A DNA stretch of 22,369 nt from Brachionus koreanus (GCA_016987375.1 PJRA01000444.1:1542787-1565155), one strand, 5' to 3'; numbered from the stretch's first letter, positions 1 to 9,702 are shown. The notes: generated by a model from the sequence alone, not told the origin. Numbers and translations are program-made.

Positions 1-393
1 ATATCAAATAAAAGAAAAAAAAATTTTTTTAAATTAGTTCTTTTATTTTTTTTCTTTTGCACTCAAAAAAATTCAATTTATAAAAAAATTTAGATAAATG
101 AAATAATTAATTTCTAAACTTTTGCAGCATACTGTATAATCTCATGTTTATTAATTAATTACTCTAATTGATAATGAAGAAATTACTAAAATTTTAAATT
201 AAAAGAGAAAATTTTTTATTTTTTATTTAAGTTTTGTATATTTTTATATGTTTTTTTCTACCTGTCTTGGTTCATTTAAGCGAACTGAATTTGAAATATA
301 AAGAACTAATTAAAAAAAATTTAAATTTTAAATTTTTTAGGGCTTATAGTAGATAAAAAAAAATATGAAAAGTTAATGAAAATTTGCACTTAC
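1..393. other. AT-rich stretch, downstream intron or 3' flank of the delphilin-like gene
   Basis: On the minus strand this follows a perfect GTAAGT donor at 393-388, so it is probably intron of the delphilin-like gene. A slightly less AT-biased island near 262-295 could be a small exon, but none of the acceptors I tried there kept the frame open. Nothing else was recognised. Confidence 0.4.
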
Positions 394-1302
394 TTTTTGC
401 GACTATTGTTTCTTCTGCTCTTTTTTTTATGTCGAAGCGTATCAATTTGTCTGAGCTGATCAGGTCTTGACAATACTTCTAATCGCTGGTAGTGCGTAGG
501 TGAAATCAAAGGTTTTAATAAGCTAATAAACTTTCGTTGATCAGAGCCAACCAACACTCTACTCAAACCTGCACTCAATGATTCTATATCTCCAAATTTA
601 TTGTATCGAGCAATTTCATTCATCAAAAAATCCCGCTTCATTTTATCATGCATGAAAAATTTATTAACCTTTTTTGAATAAAAAATGAAAAAAAAATTTT
701 TTTTATTTTTATTTAAATACAGCTTGATAGAAGTTTTTTTTAATTGTATCTTGTTCATAGTAAGACCTAGTGTCATTGCTCATTTGAAAATTTACTTTGT
801 CCTGAGAGACCGGAACATATTTTAAGTCAACTTTTTTATTTGAATCAAGAATTCGTTTGAGAGAATATGAGTCCTTGATTGGTATGTCATTAGCAAATAA
901 AATTATATCGCCTTCCCTAAGACCAGATAAATAAGCAGCTTCGTTGAATTCAACTTCATCAACAACTACAGGTAAATTTCCAGAATAGCTAAATCCGAAA
1001 GAATTCGGACCAAAGCCAAAATTTTGATCTGAAACTAGCTGTGTTTGTTTTAGCGATGACTGAACGCTAACAAACGGAGGAATGTTTGCATTGCCACGAA
1101 CCTTTGACTTGATTAAATCACTGGAATAATCAGACACATTTAGTTGATCCAGTTGAATAATTTTGTCACCTGCATTTATACCTGACTTGGCTGCTACGCT
1201 CTCTGGCTCTACATAAACCACATAGGTTGGACCGGCCCCATATATCCAAAAACCATAGTCTTCGGGCCAGTTTAAATTCGAGTTTAGTAGAGTACGATTC
1301 AT
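394..1302 (-). CDS. Delphilin (GRID2IP)-like protein with two PDZ domains and a harmonin-homology domain, 5' part
   Basis: This is an intracellular scaffold protein of the delphilin/whirlin/harmonin type. Exon 1 is 1302-721 (194 codons from the ATG at 1302), then a 52-bp intron (720-669, donor GTATTT, acceptor AAAAAG), then exon 2 at 668-394, phase 0 across the junction. Residues about 14-78 form PDZ1, beginning NWPEDYGFWIYGAGP, which is close to the NWP-E-x-GF-G-GP opening of delphilin PDZ1. Residues about 110-180 form PDZ2 (FGFSYSG, then SGLREGDIILF). Exon 2 is a harmonin-homology helical domain (FLMNEIARYNKFGDIESLS, then LLKPLISPTHYQRLEVL) followed by a Lys/Arg-rich tail. The frame meets a stop at 392-390, but a perfect GTAAGT at 393-388 suggests splicing to further exons. 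Vertebrate delphilin is much longer and ends in FH2, so the rest may lie left of the window. PDZ and HHD assignments are firm, orthology fairly firm. Confidence 0.85.
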
Positions 1303-1824
1303 TTTTAAGTACTATTTGAAAGATAGTAAATGCAAATGATTTTTTTCTTTTAAATTTTTATTGTAAAATATAAGACTAAAAAGTCACATATGTTAAATGT
1401 ATCAGATGGTCGAAATATTTTTTTATTTGTTTTCTTAAAATCCCTTACGTAATTTTAAAATTTTTATTTTATTTTTTTTTCAAGAGTTTAGTAAAATTTA
1501 TCAAATATGCAAATTAAATAGCTTCTATGAAAAATCGATTCTAGATGATTAATCAAAAGTATAATCGATAACCAATCTCACACATTTTCTTGTTCACATC
1601 TATTTTGAAACTAATAAAATTATTATCATTTTTATTTTTGTAACGCCTAGAAGGCGATGCAATATATTTTTAAAAATATTTTTTTAAAAAAATGTAACGA
1701 ACAATACAAAGTTAATTGCTATCCAAAAAGAAAAAAAAATAATTTAAATGCTAATTTTTTTCTATTTTATTTTTACTATTTATAAAGAAATTTAGTTCGA
1801 TTACCACAAATTTTTAATAAAATA
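1303..1824. other. AT-rich intergenic stretch upstream of the delphilin-like gene
   Basis: No open frame with coding character. It must hold the 5' UTR and promoter of the minus-strand gene that starts at 1302. The only GC-richer island is the CGCCT-AGA-AGGCG hairpin at 1644-1656. Confidence 0.4.
1644..1656. repeat. Small GC hairpin CGCCT-AGA-AGGCG
   Basis: A perfect 5-bp stem with a 3-nt loop in otherwise AT-rich DNA. The surrounding ACGCCT..AAGGCGATG recurs in inverse orientation at 7364-7380, next to the gypsy LTR, which suggests a shared mobile-element end. Confidence 0.5.
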
Positions 1825-2476
1825 CCCCAAATATTTAATTTTTTACCCCAATTTTTTTAAAAAACCACTAAAAATAAAAAAATATCATAAAAATAAAAAA
1901 AGTAACTATTTTTTATTAATCGACACCAAATTAATTAAATTCTCAATAAAAATTAAGAAAAAATAATTTTTTTACTAATGTGGCACTAATTGTTTTATTT
2001 TTTTACACATTTATTAGGACAAGCCCAGTAACGTCTTTTCCTGATTTGTATGCTGCATTGTTCACATGATTTTGTTTCTTTGTCACTTATCTCTTGATTT
2101 TTTAACTCGATTCTTGCTCTTTTTGGAACAAATTCTTCTTGTTTTACCTCCTACTTCTAGACACAAACTTTGCCACTTGTTTCACCAGTTTTTGTTATGA
2201 AAATATATTGTTATATTGTTTTTTGCACCCTTTTTTGCGGAAATGGCAATTGAAAACGTGTTTGTTACTGTCGGCAGTTCGGTTAGGTACATGAAAATTC
2301 CAAATAATGTAATCAAATTGGAAGTTTTTAATTGATCTTTTAAACTCTTCCAATGATTCATATTCTTGAAGATATTCATAAGTTTTAGCAGTACTTCTTT
2401 TATTTTTTGGTAATGCTTCAGCGTCATCGGGTGTATCATCAAATTGATTTTCAAGAATTCTCGCAGAATTTGACAT
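1825..2476 (-). mobile_element. Internally deleted MULE/FLYWCH-like element, copy 1
   Basis: The minus strand encodes two separate parts of a transposon protein. The first (2476-2195, 93 codons) has a conserved-looking segment around HVFNCHFRKKGCKKQYN, a Cys/His-bearing N-terminal DNA-binding module of the FLYWCH/MULE type. The frame stops there, and a neighbouring frame continues for about 16 codons to a TAG. Then at about 2146-1995 comes a charged tail (QEEFVPKRARIELKN) ending in a CxxC module (KSCEQCSIQIRKRRYWACP) and a stop at 1997-1995. The tail is clearly homologous to the one at 13081-13200, and the noncoding 3' DNA (CCCCAATTTT, then A-rich) is shared too. The transposase core and SWIM finger expected between these parts are missing. 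The family name is inference; the repeat relation is directly visible. Confidence 0.6.
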
Positions 2477-2509
2477 TTTAAAATCTTACATACATTTTCA
2501 CATTTCAAA

Positions 2510-4000
2510 AATTTTCTTTTTATATTGCCATCAATTAATAAATGTCAAATATAAAAAATTTAGGTACTTTGTATTATATTAGCTTTCATTTTTTTAATAA
2601 AAAGTGTCATTTTTAATGGACACGTTAACATGTTAACCGTGTTGCATTAAAACTATTTAAATTAAATTAAAGATTGATTATACAATCAAAAGATAAACTA
2701 TTTGAATTGAATTGATATTTCGAATTGATCATCAACTTCAAGATGCCTTAGAATTCATTATTTACAAGATGAACAATATGACGATATCTTAATTATCCTA
2801 TTCTTTTATTAACTTATTTTAAATAACTTTTAGCAATCTGAATTTACTAACAAGAGAACGTCGGATTGTACGACTGTTTTTATTACTTCATAAATACTTG
2901 CAAAGGTAATACTAATTAAAAGAATTCTGCCTATTGTAATTTTAAAAAAAAAATAGAAGACCAAATTTAAACATTTGATGGATGAGTTAATTTTATTTCA
3001 TTTTAGAATATTTTCATATTGATTTGTTATAATGATAAAAAATAAAAAATTTTTTTTAAATTAAATGAGAATTCAAGTTTAAAAATATTATAAATTTTAG
3101 TTTTTCTTAGATTAATTCAATGTTAACTTAAATTATATTTAAGAGAGCTTCAGTCAAAAATGATAAAATTTAATTAAATCCATTTTTATAATTTTATTTA
3201 AATGTTAATGTAGGTTTTTGGTTAAATTTCATTTCAGTCACACAATAAAATGCTAAATTAAAAAAAATTTCAGAAATTTTTGTCCAAAAGCTGTTTTCCA
3301 AAAAAACGCCACAAAAAAACCAACATGCCTATTGTAATTAACTTTGAGAATCAATTTAAAAATGTATTCAATATGACGATATGACGATATCTTATATTGA
3401 TATCTTATACGGAATAATATTGATTATAATTAATATGATGAATTTTTTAAATATTTAAAGCAAATAACAAACTTGATTTGAGTTCTAAGTCATTGCCACT
3501 GTCTAATTTATCATAAATTTTTTTTCAAGATTCTTTAGACTGCTGTTCAAGATCTTCATTTCGTGTGAATACTGTGAATTTAATGATGAAAAAGTCGTAT
3601 AATTGAAACAATTGGGGAATAGACTTGCTTCTTTTTTCACTTGAAGAATAATCAATTACATTTTGGATTTTATTTTATTTTGAAAAAAATTGGCTTAACT
3701 TTTAATTTAATTAAGAAAAAGAGAAAAAATTAAAGAACGATACAACTAAAAAGTATTACTTTTAAACAATGAAGCTTTTCAAAAAAAAATCATAACAAAA
3801 ATTTTTCAAAAGATCCATAATCAAATCCATATTGTAGCTAATTATGTGCTTGAAAATAATTTTTTCCAAATGGTACATGAAAATTTACTCAACTGTTGAG
3901 ATTGTTTGTTCATTTCAATTATTCATTGTCAATCATATCATTATCAATATATTTTACCAAAGGATAAATTCAACAATGCCTGAAGACTTAAGTGAAGTTT
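2510..4000. other. AT-rich noncoding stretch
   Basis: No supportable gene. It contains an imperfect palindrome at 2621-2641, two occurrences of CAATATGACGATAT (near 2773 and 3374, the second with an internal duplication of ATGACGAT), and two of TGCCTATTGTAATT (near 2928 and 3327), which hint at old duplicated material. Confidence 0.4.
2621..2641. repeat. Imperfect palindrome around TTAACATGTTAA
   Basis: CACG-TTAACATGTTAA-C-CGTG is a 12-bp perfect palindrome flanked by 4-bp complementary arms with a single-base bulge. No function is assigned. It lies upstream of the MULE relic on that element's coding strand. Confidence 0.5.
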
Positions 4001-4004
4001 TAAT

Positions 4005-4220
4005 AATTATAATCTAAGAAATTCAAATGACTATCTTGTTCCTTCCAAAGGAAAGTTCAATGATTATGGTGAAAAAACGTTTGATTATTTTTATTCTAAA
4101 TTCATTAATAAATCACTTATTGATGATATACAGTACGATTTTGTCTTATTGAAAAGAAGAATAAACAATAATATTAATTTAATTTTCATTAGATTTGTAG
4201 TATTTTTTTCTAATTTTTAG
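4005..4220 (+). mobile_element. LINE reverse-transcriptase C-terminal fragment
   Basis: A plus-strand frame of about 70 codons, ending in TAG at 4218-4220, begins NYNLRNSNDYLVPSKGK and continues with GEKTFDYFYSKFIN and then a basic segment. This matches the layout of the C-terminal tail of many non-LTR retrotransposon reverse transcriptases (YNLRN-x-ND-x-x-VP, then G-x-K-S/T-F-x-Y, then a W/F-N motif and FK-x-x-L). The upstream RT domain is absent, as expected of a rearranged or partly deleted copy. The match is by recognised motif only, with no alignment behind it. Confidence 0.55.
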
Positions 4221-4889
4221 GGTTGTTAATTGAACTAATTTTTGAAACTTCAGTAAATTACAAAAAAGTTCAAGCTGGAAATGCAAAACTTCGAAATTTT
4301 TTCGAATACTAAAATTTACAACTTCAAATTTTTTTTTGGTTTCATTTTTCAAAATTTTGACTTCATTTTGATTCTAAACTTAGAGTATTTTTGTTTGAAT
4401 AAAAAGTATAAAACTTAAATTTTCAAGTTTGAAATTTCTAAAATAAAGATTTGCTTTTTTTTAAATATTCTGTTTCTAAATTATGTGTTATAAGTTTTTA
4501 ATTTTGTAAAATATTTATTTAAATAATCTATTAGTTTATTAAGAAATCATTAAATGCTATCCGATATAATCGCAGATTTTTGAATTTTTGTAACATTTCA
4601 GAGCTTTATTTTTAGACTTATGAAAAAGGATTGTAATTTATAGAAATGCATTGAAATCTAATTGCGAATTTAAAATGTATTGATCATTTTTGAAAAATGA
4701 AATTTGATCAAAAAATTTACTTTGCCGAAATATTTCAATTAATAAATTGTAATTTCAAACTTCCAATTTTGTAACCCAGACACTTTTTTAAGGTATTTTA
4801 AACGTGAAATAAAATTATTCGTATTTTGAAGTTTTATTTTTATTATGAATTCAGAAAATTTTGAAAAACTTAAATTAACAACCTTACTA
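4221..4889. other. AT-rich stretch without recognised features
   Basis: Both strands are full of stops. Homopolymer-rich AT DNA, perhaps old 3' flank of the LINE fragment before it. Confidence 0.4.
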
Positions 4890-5264
4890 ATTTTGAAATG
4901 GAGTTATTGTTTTAACATACAGACAAAACTTTTTAGTATACCAATTTTTCATCACAACATACTTGCATTTTTAACATACAAAAAACCTAAATAACAAACT
5001 AAAATCTTTTTAACATGCTTAAAATTAAAATAGAATTGAACAAAATTTTATAAATTTAAAAAAATGGAAAAAAAGATATTTTTTATTTAAAAATTGAGTA
5101 TGTTAAATAATTTTTTGGTTTTTTAAAAAGGGAGGTATGTTTTTCAGAAGTAAGTATGTTAAAAAGTAAAGTATGCTTGGATGAAAAATAGGTATGATGA
5201 AAAGTTTAATTAGTATGTTGAAAAGATTTGAAAGTATGTTGGTCATGTAGACCCATTTTGAAAT
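4890..5264. mobile_element. Foldback/MITE-like element with inverted AACATAC arrays and a 10-bp flanking repeat
   Basis: The left arm (about 4914-4980) carries repeated AACATAC units, and the right arm (about 5095-5240) carries their inverse, GTATGTT. Reversed, the right arm aligns well with the left, for example CATACC-ATTTTTCATC followed by CATACTT and TTTTTAACATAC on both sides. The first AACATAC lies exactly 14 nt in from each proposed end, and both ends start GG. The perfect 10-mer ATTTTGAAAT flanks the structure at 4890-4899 and 5255-5264, as a target-site duplication would, giving an element of 355 bp (4900-5254). A repeat of 9-10 bp fits Mutator-like elements. There is no coding capacity. 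The inverted arms are certain; the duplication is likely. Confidence 0.65.
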
Positions 5265-5584
5265 TAATTTTAAAAAACTAAGTTTTTGTTAATTTTCTGT
5301 AAATTTTATAATTTTTATATGCTTTTTTTTATTAATAAATGGACTCAATCATCCCTTTATGGGTTTTGACCTTTGGTCTCTTTGGTTGAGTTTGAAATAA
5401 AAATTGTCTGTTATATCATTAGTAATTACATAATATAAATTATAAAGTAGTTTTAAAATTTTCTTTGTTTAAAAAAAGGCTTCATTTGATATTTGGTTTT
5501 TTTTTTCATTTTTGCATTAAAGCCCAAGTCAAGACTTTAAAAGAAAAAAAATTAAAATCAGGAGATGCACTTGACTTAAGACAA

Positions 5585-5690
5585 CTCTATTTTTATTTTA
5601 GATCTATTTTTTTTTTTTTTATTTTAGATATTTCTATTTTTAGTTTTATTTTTACTCTATTTTTATTTATATTTTTTTTTTTTTTACCTT
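5585..5690. repeat. T-rich low-complexity tract
   Basis: Degenerate repeats of the type TCTATTTTTATTTTAGA pass into long T runs. The open frame across it is a by-product of composition and translates to a Phe/Ile/Leu string. Confidence 0.7.
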
Positions 5691-5913
5691 GGTGATTCAA
5701 AAGCTTTCAGATGACAAAAAAGTGGAAAAATATGGCAAAAATAATTTAGAAAATTTTTAAAAATTGATGGTCAGTGTTTAAGTAGAACACGAGATGAGAC
5801 CGAATCCAGAATTAAGATTTAAAATTTTTTAAATAAAAAATACTTTCTGTTATTTTATTATTAGAATAAGCTACAAATTATTTAAAAGAAAAAAAATAAA
5901 ATATTATGAACAT

Positions 5914-5938
5914 ATCTGTTAATAATTAATTAACAGAT
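5914..5938. repeat. Perfect 10-bp inverted repeat with 5-nt loop
   Basis: ATCTGTTAAT, loop AATTA, ATTAACAGAT. A possible cruciform or regulatory palindrome about 300 bp upstream of the metalloproteinase start. Confidence 0.6.
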
Positions 5939-6030
5939 TTGTCTTTTAATCATATATAAATTTGACTTGAAACATAGGTTACTCAACAAAAATATTCAAA
6001 AGAGAACAAACTTAAAATTCTTTACATAAT

Positions 6031-6063
6031 AACCCATGTGTCATTGCAATAAACCCATGTGTC
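6031..6063. repeat. 12-bp direct repeat AACCCATGTGTC
   Basis: Two copies, at 6031-6042 and 6052-6063, with a 21-bp period. They lie about 180-210 bp upstream of the metalloproteinase ATG and are unusually GC-rich for this region, so a regulatory role is possible but unproven. Confidence 0.55.
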
Positions 6064-6206
6064 GTTTTTTATTAATATGTAAATTGAATGGAATTAAAGA
6101 AAAACTGTTTATTTAAGCTAAATTTTGCTTGAATGGGCATAAATTTTCAAAAACTAAAAGTCCACAGCTAGCATTTTATTTAATTTAAATTTGAGAAAAT
6201 ACTTCA

Positions 6207-6214
6207 TATAAAAG
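6207..6214 (+). promoter_or_regulatory. TATA-like box of the metalloproteinase gene
   Basis: TATAAAAG lies 30 bp before the ATG at 6244. If used, transcription would start almost at the ATG, leaving a very short 5' leader. Confidence 0.5.
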
Positions 6215-6243
6215 ATCACACTTTATAAGTATTTTAAACAAAA

Positions 6244-7158
6244 ATGATATTCAAATTGATATTGATTCAATGTTTGTTTTATTTAAGCTTAGGTGCAAGT
6301 ATTTCAAATCAAGAGGCTTTGGTTAATTTATAAAATAAAAAAAAAATTAAATAATTTCATCTTTCTATATAGAAATATCTGGACCGTTTTGGCTATGTAA
6401 ACAAGACAAAAGAGAGTTTAAGCAATGAGAAAAGATCTAATCAAAATATTCTACTTAAAGAATCTCTTAAGTGAATTTTTTCTCATAAAAAATAAAAATA
6501 AATTCAAATTGTACTTAAAGACTTTTTCAAAAAATGAATTCTTTACCCATAACAGGTTTGCTAAACTATGAAACAATCAAAAAAATTCAAACACCTCGAT
6601 GTGGCAATACTGATTTTCCCTCGAATTTTGTCACATGTAAAATTATTATGTAAAATATATTTTTTTAATTTAATTTAATAAGTTTCAAAATGGAAAAAGA
6701 AAAACTTGAAATATGCAGTACTTAATAGAAATGAAGAATTAAAATCAAAAACAAACAGAATTATGGCTCAAGCTTTTAGATACTGGGGATCAGTTAGTCA
6801 ACTTAGTTTTAAAAGAGTCGGTCGCAAAGCCAAACACGATATATCCATTAGATTTGTGAGAAAAAACCATGGTGATGGATACCCGTTTGATGGGCCTAAT
6901 GGAGTATTGGCACATGCTTTTTTTCCTGAAGACGGTCGAGTTCATTTCGATGAGGATGAACGATTTACTGATAAGTCTAAAAGGGGTATTAATCTAAAAG
7001 CCGTTGCTGTTCATGAATTTGGCCATGCTTTAGGGCTTGGACACTCTGATGATATAAAAGCCGTCATGTATCCTTACTATCAAGGCTACAACCCAAAATT
7101 TAAACTAGGAACTGACGATATTAAAGGAATTCAGTCTTTGTATGGCAAGAAAAAGTGA
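6244..7158 (+). CDS. Secreted matrix metalloproteinase, matrilysin-like minimal form (four exons)
   Basis: A zinc endopeptidase of the matrixin family (M10A), secreted as a zymogen to cut extracellular matrix or surface proteins. Exons are 6244-6321, 6373-6470, 6521-6636 and 6683-7158; introns of 51, 50 and 46 bp keep the frame at every joint. The product is 255 residues: a signal peptide at 1-19 (MIFKLILIQCLFYLSLGAS), a propeptide with KYLDRFGYV and LPITGLLNYETI, and a cysteine switch PRCGNTD with Cys86 (Thr in place of the usual Pro). The catalytic domain has the structural-metal loop (HGDGYPFDGPNGVLAHAF), the zinc motif HEFGHALGLGH at 208-218 and a Met-turn (VMYP, Met226). There is no hemopexin domain and no furin site, as in MMP7. 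The first donor (GTTAAT) is weak; the others are fair. All catalytic residues are intact. Confidence 0.95.
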
Positions 7159-7349
7159 AGAAAAAATTAATTTTCATTCTAAAAGATTTTAAAATAAATT
7201 TTTGTTTTTAAAAAAAATGACATTTAAGAAAGAAATATTCTTTTATTTTAATTTTATTTTATTTCAAGTAGAATGTTTTGAAAAAAATTAATAAAATTAA
7301 TCAACTTATTTTATCTTGATATCATTTTTTTTTTTATTGTCTTATTTTT
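7159..7349. other. 3' flank of the metalloproteinase gene
   Basis: AT-rich DNA with several AATAAA-like signals within 150 bp of the stop. No other feature seen. Confidence 0.4.
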
Positions 7350-7817
7350 ATTTAATTTTTTTTACATCGCCTTAAAGGCGTCAATTGAATAAATAAATAA
7401 AATATTCTTTTTAAGATTTACTTTCTCGATTTTTAGCTAATTTTTTGTTTTTTTTTTTAAGTAAACCTTATATTCAGAAAGTACATATACGAACTTTTAA
7501 TTTATCTTTAAGATAGGACTTTAGAAGTCAATAACCGATTTACATGAATTTTAGTTACGACACAACCTGTAATCAGTAAGCTTGTTGTTTAAACAGTCTA
7601 TTGAAGTATATCCCAAATATGTGAATAGTTTCTATTATTTATAGTGACAATGTTTGGTTCAAGAAAGGAACGCTTTAAAATGTTTGAATGAATTAATCAT
7701 TCAGATAACGCATGCGTGAGTGCTGGATTAAATTATATAACTCTTAAGTTTAAATCTCTTCCATTAATTCTTACAAATCTAATAAGTCATGTGGTTTAGT
7801 CACATGACATGTCTACA
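7350..7817 (-). repeat. Probable 3' LTR of the gypsy relic
   Basis: About 50 bp past the end of the integrase frame on the minus strand lies a polypurine-like stretch (AAGGCCCGAGGAA, 7830-7818), directly followed by TGTAGACATGTCATG, a TG start expected of an LTR. The LTR opens with an inverted repeat (GTCATGTG..CACATGAC, 7788-7808). Towards its other end there is a CGCCTT-A-AAGGCG hairpin (7367-7379) followed by AATAAA-type signals on the minus strand. The far boundary is not resolved and no second LTR was found in the window. Confidence 0.45.
7367..7379. repeat. GC hairpin CGCCTT-A-AAGGCG
   Basis: A 13-bp stem-loop with 6-bp arms. Read on the minus strand, ACGCCTTTAAGGCGATG matches 15 of 17 bases of the sequence at 1643-1659. 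Confidence 0.6.
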
Positions 7818-7868
7818 TTCCTCGGGCCTTAAAGAATGTCAATTTTTTAAAAAAATTTTTTTTTTTGT

Positions 7869-8935
7869 TTAAGAGAAGTATTCTAGTGGTAGAGGCGGCA
7901 CAGACTTTCTTCCAGACTTGGTCACTTGTTCTTTCTGTTTAACCCTCTCATTGTTTTGGCTTACTGGGTTCCTTCCTCTCTTTGAAAAACGCTTCTCATT
8001 TCCTTCTAGAACATGCGCCAACTCTCCCACTTGGACTCCAGCTTCGCCATTTTCTTCTTCCACCACTTCACCTTCACTCGATGTTTCGAATTTCTCATCA
8101 TCTCTGTTCGGATCTGCCATGCTAATCCTGTTTTCAGTTTGGGTCACAGCTTCATCACTCGAATGCAGCAAAAACTTAGCCCTGTTTCATTCGGTATCGC
8201 ACTCATTTGAAAGCTTATTTGGGAAGATGTACTTCTTGATAGGATTTATATGTACAACAAAACTTTTAAATCGATCAAGGGTGGTTATTTTAACCGACAC
8301 TTCTTTTGTAATTTTTAAAGCAATAAATGGACCTAAAAATTTTGTAAGAAAACATTTTGACTTATTGAGAGCATGCTTAAAATTTTTCAATAAAACAAAA
8401 TCGCCAGGTTTTAAATTTTCTAAAGGTTTGGCGTTTCTTCTGCACTAAAAGTAGTCAACGCTTTTCCTTCTAAAATTTTTGAAAAATATTCTATTGCTAA
8501 AACAATGTACAGGTTTACTCTAGATGTTAGGACCAGTGTACCCATGAAATCTATACCAATCATTTGCCACGGTCGTGAAATGATAATTTGTTTCAAGGGA
8601 GCACAAAAACCTGGACCACCATTCTTGAATTTTTGGCAAACGTAACAACTTTTACAATACTCCAAAGTTTGCTTTCGCATCTCAAAGCAAAAAAATTTTG
8701 ACTTTATTGGCTCATAAGTCTTCTCAAAACTTCGATGCCCTGAAAGTTCTTAGTCATGATAAATTCTAAGAAGATATTGGACTGCATGATTAGGTACTAC
8801 TACTCGATCACTACGACCATTCGATCCCATAACCAAAACTCCATCCACTAGTCTCAAACACTCTAGGGCACAAAAACAGACCTCCATCTATTACTTTAAT
8901 AATAGCTTTTTTGGTAAACAACATTCTGTTTCTTT
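7869..8935 (-). mobile_element. Ty3/gypsy-type integrase relic, internally deleted
   Basis: Read on the minus strand. From about 8860 to 8423 one frame carries a retroelement integrase start: a zinc-binding region (His residues in YHD and SGH, then YCKSCYVCQKFKNGG) with an in-frame TAA at 8752-8750 between the two His segments, followed by the start of the catalytic core (PWQMIGIDFMG, with the first Asp). The core then breaks off near 8430-8445. A different frame from there to 7869 gives the integrase C-terminal module (KPLENLKPGDFVLLKN, then FLGPFIALK, then VVHINPIKKY), a TGA at about 8189, and a hydrophilic acidic tail ending in KSGRKSVPPLPLEYFS. The second Asp and the Glu of the DDE core are missing, so the copy is dead. 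No RT, protease or gag was seen upstream. Confidence 0.85.
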
Positions 8936-9702
8936 TAAGCAATAAAAAATAACTTGATTAAGAGTCGCTTGTCAAAAATTAATTGGATTCCTTTTTTCTA
9001 TTGTATGGTGGTAACTTTAATAGATTTTTTTTTAATTAAGATAAACTAATTTAAAAAAAAAAGTAAACGTTTTTTACAGTCGAAAATTTTACAATAAAAA
9101 TGTCTTCTTATATTTTTGTTGTTAAGATAGATATTGTAAAGACCTTAAATAATGATGTTATTTGATATTGAACTCAGCCAACAACAAATTCTCAATATTA
9201 GTCTTTGAACTTATTCATTATTCATTTTACGACAATATTTAAAACTAATTTATTGTTAAGTTAAATGTGTCAGTTAAATTGTTTTTATGTTCCAAATTGG
9301 TAGCTTACTGAACACGAATTAAAATTTTTTTTTTGAACTTTCTGAATGAAATTTAAAGAACACACCTTTATTGATAAAAATTAAAAAATTTGAATTTGGA
9401 AACTCAATCCTTTCTTTCAAACACATGAAAATATTTTTGAAAATACAAAACTTGATTTGAAAAAACATGTTAAATTAGATCATTATTGAATTTTAAATTT
9501 TGATGTGATTATGTTAAAAAAAGATATAAAAACGACTTGAATAAATAACCAAACAGAATTGAATTGATTGCTCTTCAAAATGATGTGTCTAGCATCTTTA
9601 TTGAACATGCGACATTATTATTGAACATTTAATCGAAAAGCTATATTTATTCAATCAAAAGGCAACGAGTTAATCAATTAACATAAAATTTAATCGCTAA
9701 TT
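8936..9702. other. AT-rich stretch between the gypsy and hAT relics
   Basis: No supportable gene. A 26-codon open piece at about 9555-9633 (reading IALQNDVSSIFIEHATLLL) has a less biased composition and could be a coding remnant, possibly the upstream part of the hAT element, but I do not recognise it. Confidence 0.35.

Larger units (their letters stand above)
5265..6206. other. AT-rich region upstream of the metalloproteinase gene
   Basis: No gene. At 5340-5402 a GC-richer island (TTTATGGGTTTTGACCTTTG, then GGTTGAGTTTGAAATAAA) resembles the 3' end of a retroelement or gene with a polyadenylation signal. 5585-5690 is a T-rich, low-complexity tract. A hairpin (5914-5938) and a 12-bp direct repeat (6031-6063) lie closer to the gene. 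Confidence 0.4.

Noticed and set aside
3370..3420. Possible CRISPR-like or tandem array from ATGACGAT repeats
   Set aside because: Only two adjacent units plus one distant copy; no regular spacers, and the genome is eukaryotic.
5465..5695. 76-codon plus-strand frame rich in Phe and Ile
   Set aside because: It follows from a T-rich low-complexity tract; there is no domain or codon signal.
7918..8448. 176-codon plus-strand open frame
   Set aside because: It is the antisense shadow of the gypsy integrase tail, which reads with recognisable motifs on the minus strand.
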